Below the pieces are notes generated by a model. It was not told the DNA's origin, made no database searches, and saw nothing but the letters and a program-made list of their open reading frames with translations. DNA of 64,000 nucleotides. Origin: Schistocephalus solidus (lineage: Eukaryota > Platyhelminthes > Cestoda > Diphyllobothriidea > Diphyllobothriidae). Numbering within the stretch: the first letter of the stretch is position 1; each line of letters begins with the position of its first letter. This document shows, in pieces, positions 22,811 to 33,247 of the stretch. The position numbers and the translations under genes are program-made. The stretch is taken from contig WEDG01001078.1 of assembly GCA_017591395.1 (NCBI GenBank), positions 186,001-250,000 of the forward strand. The letters run 5' to 3'.

Positions 22811-25800
22811 TTAGGTACATTATGATGATTGTGAGGGTGTTGTTTATGTATTAGCGTGGATGGTGTGGGCTGATGTGGCTTAGCCTCCGGTGGTTTACCG
22901 CAGGTTGTCGTGGAGGCGCATGTGTCCTTATAGGCGCATGCGGTGTGCAAATGTGCGGAAGCAGTGAAAGCGGTTGAGGCGGGCACAGCGACTGTATGTC
23001 AGTGCCCCAAATAACTAGATACCTATCCAAGCGGATACAAGAGTAGCATCCTCTCTGGCTAAACCAAAACATGCTAAAGTCCATTTCTTTCGCAAGTGTG
23101 GTTCACTTGTTTGACGGTGGTCACCGGATAGACATCAATCAAGTATTCCCAATCATCTACGTAGTGCCGCCGAAACACTCTTAACTCCTGCGTCAGCAGA
23201 AAATTGCAATAGCAGAGGAAGTGGGCTTACGGCTTTGAAACCCAACTTTGTTTTTGGCAGCAAGCGTTATCAAAGGCTCCAAAGTTGCCCTGAGCAAAGA
23301 AGAACTCAGGCTTTTTTATTTAAACCGCCTGCCACGTTTTGTTACAGCAAGGAAACGAAAGCATATGTAATCGTCTGTCAACTGCTTCCCTCTCCCAATC
23401 CGTCAGACAGTGATAGGATTTGACATTAACATCTGACCACTGAACGCCCTCATCCCCCTTCTCAAAACAATCGGTTTATTGAATGTTTAGATTCATTTGA
23501 CTCAAGCCTTAACTTTATTATTATAAAAAACTGAAAGGGAAGGATTGAAAGATAGGCTAGGCAAACTAAATGTCTTAAATGCTTATATGGGTAGCAGCAC
23601 TGAATGGATATTTTTGTATTTAATCTAAGTATCATTGGGCGCTCACACTTTCAGAAATTTAACTCATTATTTATCATTGAAGTCTTTTCAATTCAAGGGT
23701 TTCTGGAGTACGAGAATGTACTTTAATGAGGCTAGTCAACTATTTTCAACTTTAATAAAGTTTCATAGCCGCTGTTCATACTAACGGAATATGATATTCT
23801 TGCCATTAAAAAATTTGATTACAATTAATTCCTACCAGCAAATTAAGTTATCTTGAAATGGTGGCAAACCTCTGCTAGCCTTTCATTACATCATTTTGAT
23901 TTTGGACGCCCATCTGTTGTGCGTCTTAAGTATTTGGCGTTATTTTGATGGTTAAGAGGCATTTATTAACCTAGTTGATAAGCGCCACGATAATTTGCAA
24001 AATCTGAACTCATTAGTGACTGGATACATGCAATTGACAACAGAATAGGAAAAAAGTCATATCCAAGTCAAAGTTCAAAGTCATATCCAGATACATTATA
24101 TGTGATACAAAACAGGGCTTATGATCGAAGAAATAACATTGCGCTTTATTTTTTTGTAAGTGTATCCACCAGCTTTGTGGATTATTGACAATCAACAGTC
24201 TAGGATCAATAAAATGGCTTCGCCTCGGGATATGTACAGTCTGTTTGCATCGTTTTTATATTTCTCAGGTCAGTTCGTCGAATAAATATTCTTCTTCTTC
24301 AGGGAATTATAGCCTTCTGAGCTATTTAAAGTGATGTTGATTCTCACATTAAGAGGAGACTAAACTCAAGATTTACAGATAGAAAGTGCTGGTTATCCGC
24401 AGGGTAAACTGGTCCACTGATATAAAATTTTCATGTCAACTGCATCTTTGGATTGTTCGAGTTCCCTAGTTATCTAATAAACCCCTCAATGGTGGCCGTG
24501 ACTTATGACTGAGAATAACTAGCCACAGTCATAGTTACACGGAAAATCTTCCAGGTTTTAACAACGTGTTTTATTTCAGTCCCGGCCAGTTAAAAAATGA
24601 TTTTTTTTATGGGGCAGATGTGAATAACATCGGCTACCAAGCAAGGTCCAGTCTACAAAAACAGAGAAGGTGATCATCTATCTAAGCCATCGCACCCATT
24701 TCCACATCAATTGGTTGGAAAACTCAGGACGTGAACGGTTTTCTATAAATAGGGGAGTTATATGGATTTTCAGCCCATATTTTGCCCGATAAACGACCTG
24801 ACAAACTTGCTATAAATGGTTATTTGGATAACTCGGTCCTGATCTGAGATCTGACCGATTTGAGAGCTTTGCTATAACGGCTCTTGTTAAATGTGGCCAC
24901 TATGACACCCTAGCTAAGTTGGAATTAAAAAGCCTGTTTTTTTGTAATATCCTACGTTGTCGTGCTTGGGCGCCTGAGCTTTGTCCACGAGTACACCCAT
25001 TCCGCCTTCATTGAAGTGATTAAGCTGTGGGTCGTAAAACACCGCACACATGCATGACAATTTATAAATATCGAATAAGTAGTAATGCAGACGTCAAAGG
25101 AATCCTGCTAGATAACATAAGGCTATTGATATAGGCACTACCAGAGATTTCTAAAGCCAATAAGTTTAACAGCCCTAAGTAACTTCTGTAGCAATTATAT
25201 TTAACCGGTTCTCAGTTGACTGCTCTAAGATTAATAAGGGGTAGGTAGGAGTTGAGCTGCCCAATCAATAAGGAATAATAAAGATTGCGAGTTAAAGGTC
25301 TATAAAATCTACGTTTTTGCCAAAATTTACCCTACACAATGAATCGTAATACTTTTATTGAGTTGCTAAATAAAAAAACTAGCCGGAGAAGGGCCTGGAC
25401 TTCGAACCATACTTTAAGATTGCATAAATTGACATAAATGCACGCGTTTATACCACTTACTGCCATTTGTATGCAGCCTTCTTTCCAGAATTATTTAAAT
25501 ATTTAGAATTACTCGTTTTACGTGCCATTTCCGGTTATCTGTTCCTGAAGTTACTTACGTTCCTGTTTTAAAGTAACATTTTTCGAATCCGGGTACGCTC
25601 ACAAATGTGGGCTTATGCAATCGCGATTGGACTTTCAGCTACACTTTCAGAAATGCTCAAATTCCTACGCTATCAAAGACGTGGCATAACATGTTTTAAA
25701 TCTGCTTAAGCTCACGATTTTCACTCAGTATCTCGTAGTCAAAGTTTAAATGGTGTTGACAGTTCACAAGCCTTACCCTTTCACCGAAGTCTGAAAGGCA

Positions 25801-28800
25801 AACGATGGCAGAGAGATTTCATTGTTGGTTTGGCTGAGTTCTTCCAATTTTTCCATAATACTTATAAAAAAATTATTTATTTTCGTTTCACCTCATGCAT
25901 CCATGCAGCTTTTCAATCTAATGTATGATGCGTTTCAAATAAAGAGCATTGAGGTGAAAAACAACTACTCACTCTTCGGTTAAAGTGCTTTTTGAAATCT
26001 CAAAATGAAAATAATCACATATAACAGTGCAAACTTTATTTTTAAGAAGCGGTGGTATGAAAAGTAAAACCATTCCCTTTTCCTTATTTGTTGTTTCAAA
26101 AACTCTGTTGCTGATTACCAAACGTTACGTCATCAGGGACCTTTGAAAAAAAGGCAATTAAATTGATTTGTACAACTGGCAGATTACGTGTCACTCCAAA
26201 CGCTTTTGCAAGTGTAAAATATAAAGGAAGTCCATAAAATTGCAAGCAACTGCCTGAATATACAAAATGCGTTAAGGCTTTAAGTGCCAGTTATATACTT
26301 CAAGTCAGTTTATGGTTTTGAGACAAATTCTGCTGTTAACAGCATGTATTATATAAAGTGGTAAAAGTCAAATTTTTGAACAGCAACTAGTTAACGACAT
26401 TTCCTCTGGCCTTTAGAATACTGCGCAATTTTACTATATTCTAATAACACATCGCTGAAGTTTTTCTGATTTCAAAATGTTTAAATGTAAGTACCGTTGC
26501 AGATAGTCGGTTTGCATAATCACTCTGATTTGTTTTGGTTTATTATACACAGAGATTAACCCTGGGTACGCAAATGACATCTGTGGATAATTTGAAAACA
26601 AAACTTGCTATAGCAACGTCATTAAGCAATAAACCCGTTTAGAAAAGCAACTGTCGATATCCATTTTCCAAGGTTGGATGTTGGAGACAAACGAACTGCG
26701 GCTTACAACAAAATAGCACGAGAGTGTAAAAACCCCATAGGACATAATTATGCGGTGTTATTCAACGTGGTTTTGGCTAATTTATTATCTTATTCTTAAA
26801 TGGCGTCTGTTCACACCGACGTGCAAACGTTTAAAATGGTATGCAGGGACTGATTTGCACGAGAAAGAGGATTTATTCGTGCCTTCCGGATGTGGTATTT
26901 GGGCGTTAACGGCTATTGTCCTAGTATCTCTCTCGTCTGTACTCGTTTTTGTAACACACATGAAACCGTAAAAGTTTTCAAGTCAGCACGTATAACTTTG
27001 CTTTTCATAGTTTTTTTCAGTCTTTAGGTCAGGGTCCTTCACGCCGTAGCTAAATCCAATTGTTGTCTTTCAAATTATACCCTCATTCCTCTTTCTTAAT
27101 GATATTCAGGTGAGGTGGATTGAACGTTTTCACGAATAAGAACTAGATATAACGTTCGCTTGCACTCTTGTCCATCGCAACCACTATGGACGGCTGTATT
27201 TTTATATAAGGTTATATAAAATGACGATGTATTCATTTGCAGTACCTTTTTTCACTCAAACGAGTAGTTGACAAGACCATATTAATTGATTTTATTATTA
27301 ATTTTCTTATTATTTTTCATAAAAATAATCAGATCTTTAATGTGCATGGTTCTATATCTCATTCCACGCATGTATTTGCTTAAAGTTACGCATAATTAGT
27401 TGACAACTGAAACAGTTTAAATGGGAAGCAGTTTCAAAGTATATTTTTTGTAAATGACCAATTCATCTACGATAAATTTCATTGATGTAAATGACTGCAT
27501 ATTGTATTTTTTTTGCATAATCCTTGATGTATAATCGCCATGGTATACTTAATATGTTAGGACCAACATCGTGTACATTTATTATTTTCGTTTAAAATAA
27601 GTCATTGACGGAAAATGAAAATGTGATTTGAGTCTTCCAAATTATGTTGACAACAATGCGGGGTCTATGGTAACCATACGGATTTAAAGTTGACACATGA
27701 TGTGTTGGGGCAATGAAACAATTGCTGAGTCGATGCTTTTAAATGGGAAAGTGGCAGGTTTGTGTACCTTTTTGTGTATTCAGATTTAAAAAGGCTGTTG
27801 GATACACATGGTCTGATATTTTAAGCAGTTTTGGCCTGAACTGTACAATTCTGTATATGATCGTGTATTCGAGTAAACATACACCCAATGGAGTTAACAG
27901 ATATTTAATCAGACAGTCAAAGCCCAACACATTATGGAAGTTTTATCAAATAAGAATTTTTAGACCAAAAACCCGATGCACATATTAGATTCAAAATTGT
28001 GCTTTAACATTAATAAACATAGAAAAACCCATAAATATCCCAATAAAGTTACTTTCAGACAACATTCTGCAGTGATATGTGTTAGAGAGTTATCAAGAAC
28101 AGATTTTACTGCAACATGTTATAGGAATGATTTTGAGGATATAAATCTTCTCTCAAAATAGTGCGTTATCATTTCGTAAGAAAATTTTAACCAGACTATT
28201 TTTATCTTTCAACTACATGAATATCCATTAATGATACCTACCTCCATTCCCCTAGGTTGATTGGAAATGTTAGCATGTTTAACGATGCATAGAGATAGTA
28301 TCTAGGCCGTGCAGACTGCTATTGAGTGGGCAAGATGAATCGTTTGTCGACATGACGACTATAAATGTGGTATTGGTGTAAATACTGAAGTTATAGCTCA
28401 TACTTCTGATAAAGCTTACCTGTGCATTGGTCTATTGATTCGTATAATGTTGTCAGAACCGTCGTTATAACCTAGTATTTACGCAGTTTACACTTTACTT
28501 TGATGACCTGTTTTCTGATTGCTAATGCAACTTTTTAATTATTTTGCAGCTGTTTACCCTCTGAATCTATGAGGCAACTTTACATACTTAGCACAATTTA
28601 AATACTATATGGTTCTGTATGATATTTAAAAGAACTGGGCATTACTATGATGACCATCGGATCATCATTATATAGTCAATATAGCAGTTGACCATACAAA
28701 AACTTAAACCTTCTTTATTTTTCAGTGAAATACCAGCACTTGTTAATAATGCCTTTCCGTTTCACATCAATTCTGATAGCAGAATTCAAAATTACACGAG

Positions 28801-30173
28801 AAGGAATGCTGGAACTGCATCGCTTGGATTACTAAGACGATATTAAGTTATTGCGTGAAGTACATCGTTTTTTTGGAAAAATGCATTTAATTATATTGAT
28901 TGCTGTTGCCTGAATTAATGTTAAATTTGCACTGACAGTAGAAATATAAAAAACCGACATATACCAAGGCAATAAACCATTTTAATAAAAGGCTGTAAAA
29001 CAAGAAACCTTACTTTGTTTCGCATGCCTATCATTGCGATCAATATGATGCTGACCGTGAAAAATAGATCATGGAGGATTATGTCGTGAACGTCAAATTA
29101 ACAGGGTGCACTTAAGTTTCATCCACCACATACGCCAACTAATGACTTGATTGAAGAATTTGAGTGAACAGCAGATTAAACTGAATTCTAGCAGTGTGTT
29201 TTCGACCAGAAAGGTTTACTTATAGAAGCTTGTAACCCCAGTTAGAGTCCAGTAAATGTCTGGGCATCTCAGCAACATCAGTTTGTCCACTTTCGAATGT
29301 TATTCATTTTGGATAAGTACACAACCTATGCTTCATAAAATTGACAATTTAAGTATCATAGATTTTCAAATATTTTCATCGCCTTTATGTATTGAGATAT
29401 ATTTCATATGAAAAATAAACAAAATATAACTTAGCAAACTATGTCTAAGTGGACAGTTTTCGATTTACAAAAGTGTATAATTATAAGATTTAAGTCGGGA
29501 AACGTCAAATTCTTAAGTTTTGTATCTGTCAATGAAGTATGAAGTACGTGAAATGTCTCAGTTGTTTGTGAACTAGATGGCGCCTTCTTAGTGGCATAAA
29601 GAAATTTATGCACTGCCTTATATGAAAACAAGAGGTCCTAGTTTGGAAACCTCGAAGGCGGGTGGAAAAAACAAGTCAGTTGCAAATTATTCAGGATTTG
29701 AAAACCTTTTTTCAAGCAAATAGATACCATTCATTAAAGGATAATTTGTAAATAAAACATAATGTTCTTCAAACGTAAGCGATTATGATTTTAAACACTT
29801 AACATTTCTGTTAACATTTGTGACATAGCACATATATTATAGTCTAAGCGGGTAATTATATGTGTGAGCGCGTGCATCGTCTAAATCGTCAGATAACATT
29901 CGCAAGTTAATTAATAAAAAGCAAACGATTTATTCGTATTTTGCAACGGTTATAAATATAAAAAAGGTCTGTCTGGAAGAACTTGCTCAATGAATAACTA
30001 GGTAAGAACCTTGAAACAAACACTACGGAGCTTTGCCAATCAGATAGCGAAAAGGAACATGCTAACGTCATTTGTATTTGAATGTTCAGTCAAGTGTCGT
30101 CTCGGGTCCTTGCATAGCGACACAAAGCCAGTAACACGGAAGAAGGAAAATTTGGATCGATAAGAGGGTTTAT
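22811..30173. other. AT-rich non-coding stretch
   Basis: No exon was recognised. A 73-codon plus-strand frame at 26750-26971 ends in a hydrophobic segment (GIWALTAIVLVSLSSVLVFV) but matches no known family and has no supporting splice context. Confidence 0.4.
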
Positions 30174-30416
30174 ATGCGTCTATTTGTCAAAATCGTTTGT
30201 TGCTTTGCTACCTGCATGGCGAGTTCCGCGCTTTATCATCCGTGGGACTTAGGGAGTGATAAAAGAAGGTTTAAGCAGATAGAGTACGGGAGGTTAAAAT
30301 GGCTCTCAAGTACGCGAAGTGCACAACTATTATCTAAAGGTGGGGACGGCGTGTTAATAATACGCGAAGTCGTCGTTGGCCATAGAAGAGAGAGCGCCTG
30401 TATTGGCGTCTTCTGA
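30174..30416 (+). CDS. Hypothetical small protein with signal-peptide-like start
   Basis: An 80-codon frame, or the first exon of a larger gene. The N-terminus MRLFVKIVCCFATCMASSA has a positive residue, a hydrophobic core and small residues before a possible cleavage, as in secretory signal peptides. It is followed by LYHPWDLGSDKRRF, in which DKRR could be a dibasic processing site. CTAAAG|GTGGGG near 30340 could act as a splice donor, which would truncate the frame after LLSK. The local sequence is GC-richer than its surroundings. No family was recognised; a secreted peptide precursor is speculation. Confidence 0.25.
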   Translation: MRLFVKIVCCFATCMASSALYHPWDLGSDKRRFKQIEYGRLKWLSSTRSAQLLSKGGDGVLIIREVVVGHRRESACIGVF

Positions 30417-32777
30417 CAGCATACCACTGGTCTCGCTAGCCTTATAGCCACTGCTTAAGCTGTTGCTAGCGCCCATTGACGTAGGTCTTTAGAGAACATG
30501 GCTGGTATGCGGTGAACAACTTGAAAGTCTTCTTTGTGATCAACTCAAAGATAAGTATAGACTAAACGCACGAATAAAGAACTAGAGATCAATCTAGTTT
30601 CACATTTACGCAGTCAGACAGGTAGGCGTTTGCATATTTAGTTTTCCAGACGCCTCGCTAGGTGATCAATACATCACGCTTCACAGAAGCAAAGGAACGA
30701 ATAAAAGCACATTGAGTGGCCATCAGCAGGAGTCGGTCTGCACCCATGCCTAGGAAGGAAGAATTAATGAAGCATTGGATCTCAGCCCCCGTACTTTATC
30801 TGTGAACATCGCTCACACATAACTCTATTCTTCCCAGCCCCTCAAATTTTGACCTCGGCATACAAGCAGCATGGACGATATTGACAACTAGATGGGTATA
30901 AACCCTATCAACCCCCATATTTGCCTTCCCCTTGGAATTGCTAAGGCTTGGTAAAGAAATGCTGAACACACGTTTTTGCCGACTTGACTTTTCAAATTAG
31001 TCAATTAGTAGAAAACGTGACAGTCAATTGAACACAATCCGGTTGTATAGTGATTAATGTATTTCTTTTTGCCCTGTAGTTGCTCTCTTCAGTTTGATCG
31101 ATGAAACTATTTAATTATTACCAGTCCATTTAAGTACATAATCCCAGTAAGAGCACAAACGTGCACAAACTGGTTGTATCTACGCATCCTACAGTTATGT
31201 TATTGACGCTTAACTTTCAGGTTTTTACTATTTAAAAAGCTCGTGTTAAATTTAATCGCATATGCAAAAGTGCCCACATTAGAAGAAAAGTAAACACCTT
31301 GCTGTAGGAATATTTTGCGGGCAGAAACGTTACACTTCTTTTGATGGTTTGAAAACATTCAAAAATGATTGTATTGCAGGCAGGCTGGATTCATGCTTCA
31401 TGCTAAGTTTGACGTTGATTTCGAACAGTATCATTTGCTTGCGTTTTACAGCTATCTTATCTAATGCTTTGGATTCGACAATGCTGTAGCATAAAAGCTA
31501 GATGGCGCATAATATTACAGAAAGTTGTATTTGAAAACATTTCCTGGCCAAACTCCTTTGAATGTTGATAATGGTGAATAGTGCTGTCATTGCATTCTGC
31601 CACATGCCTGAGAGTAAACTTTTAAGCATTTTTCCCCACTACCAATTTAAAACCTACATGCACAGCCAAATTTATTGAAATACGGGTTCAATCTCCGAGT
31701 TCCCTGCTAACATCTGAGCTTTGAACTTCACGCAACCCTCTGTTTTGTATTACAATTCCCCATTTGTTTTATCATTTCGCAGCTCTAATTTAACAGTTTC
31801 GTTGACCATTCCCTGCAGTAAGCATTGAATTTACTGACGTATATATATGGCAAAGACATTACACTGTATATCCTGCATAATTATCAGTTAACAATACAGG
31901 CACATATTTCGCCGATGTTTCTGGTGCTGTTTGACGCAGCAAAGAGGGGTTTGCTCATCAGTGTTGCCCTTAGCTTCCCCTATGGGGTTCTGGTATATGG
32001 ATCCAGCAAATATTTTAGGAAACCATTTCTGAAATTATTAAGTGCAAGACAGGAATTATAGTGGCCGCCAGACAACCCTTTCGGGGCAGATTTTGAAAGT
32101 AAATGGAACTTTGGGTCATGCAAAAACAGAAGCATCGAAAAAAACAGGTGTTTGGGCTTTTAGACATTTCCTATGTAGGGAGTATGGTATAACGTCTCTG
32201 CCATATACAAATAATACTACATGTAATATTGCTTTTTCATTGAATGGTAAGCACGTGGTTATAAAACAGGCGTTGATTGTTCTCATTTAAATTTGCGGTC
32301 GAACGCTAACTATCAAGTCCTGGCCCCTAATACCATGTAATGAACTCAGAAATTTCACAAATGATTATTTGAATATGGTTTCTGTGCAAATTCTAACTGT
32401 TGTGTGGATAGGTTTTTGTTATTTGTGAAAAGATTGTTTGCATTTGATGTGCCGTCAGAAGCTTTATTTATTCCAAGAATTTAGGATCTCCGCTCCTGAG
32501 TTAGCTGACAGTAATATCTATTTCTTTCTCAAAATAAGAGTCATCATTTCACCTGTTTTCGCTGGGTAGTGCCAACTTAATTACCTCTGGCCAGCATTTA
32601 CCAATGAAACTTAGGAATAAAGTTTTCAATAACCAATATTAATCCTGCTCCTGCTTTTCTACACAAGAGTGATGCTTCTCCAAACAAAACTGGTTTTTTT
32701 TCTGTTATTTCCGGTGATGTATGCGGGTATTTACATTTACCTTTCAATTGTTTGCAGTGAAGAAGGTATTCGAGTTG

Positions 32778-32816
32778 ATTGCTCCATCTGAAAAATAAGT
32801 TTTTAGATGGAGCAAT
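32778..32816. repeat. Near-perfect inverted repeat (hairpin)
   Basis: ATTGCTCCATCT (32778-32789) and AGATGGAGCAAT (32805-32816) are perfect 12-base complements. Inside them, after one unpaired G, AAAAA (32791-32795) pairs with TTTTT (32800-32804), leaving the loop TAAG. It is followed by a short tandem tract with TTTAGATGAA-like words (to about 32890). Confidence 0.85.
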
Positions 32817-32890
32817 TTAAATGAAGTTTAGATGAATTTTAGATGATAGTAAAATTTAGTAAACTTTTAGTAAAATTTAGATGAAGTTTT
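32817..32890 (+). repeat. Short imperfect tandem repeat
   Basis: Words of the type GAAGTTTAGATGAATTTTAGATGA and AGTAAAATTTAGTAAA recur in tandem directly after the hairpin, suggesting local slippage from its right arm. Confidence 0.5.
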
Positions 32891-33223
32891 TCCCTGTTTC
32901 CACTAACCTGGGGTGCGTGGGATGATTCCTTTGAAAATATTATCTAGTATAAATTAAATACGCATAAGAGCTATGTTTCTTTGCCAGAAAACAACTACAT
33001 GAGAAGGACACGATAACATTTAATATTACGAAAGCATTCACCATGATTAATATCTTTGAATTACACCAAAACAGGATAATTGTTATTAAAAATATTAACA
33101 CTGCTAGATACGGTAAAATGATTATTCTTCAAAATGAAATTGCAATCGATTCACAAAATTAACGCACTCACAAAGAATAAGTTATTCTCCATTGCACAGA
33201 GCGTTTCTGATTATATTGACTGA

Positions 33224-33247
33224 AATTTTAAAATTTTAAAATTTTAG
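33224..33247 (+). other. Probable splice acceptor of the receptor exon
   Basis: Three tandem AAATTTTA-like units end in TTTTAG at 33242-33247. The receptor frame is closed by TAA at 33237-33239 and open from 33240 on, which places the exon start right after this AG. A second AG at 33259-33260 is an alternative. Confidence 0.5.

Larger units (their letters stand above)
30417..33247. other. Non-coding stretch upstream of the receptor exon
   Basis: No confident exon. A 5' exon of the receptor with its start codon is expected somewhere upstream but was not identified. Two overlapping plus-strand frames (31825-32061 and 32042-32290, different phases) lie here. The first has a hydrophobic run (RGLLISVALSFPYGVLVYG), but neither is recognisable. 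Confidence 0.4.

Noticed and set aside
25381..25440. Minus-strand GGTTCGAAGTCC resembling a tRNA B box
   Set aside because: No A box or foldable cloverleaf upstream, and no match to the SINE body.
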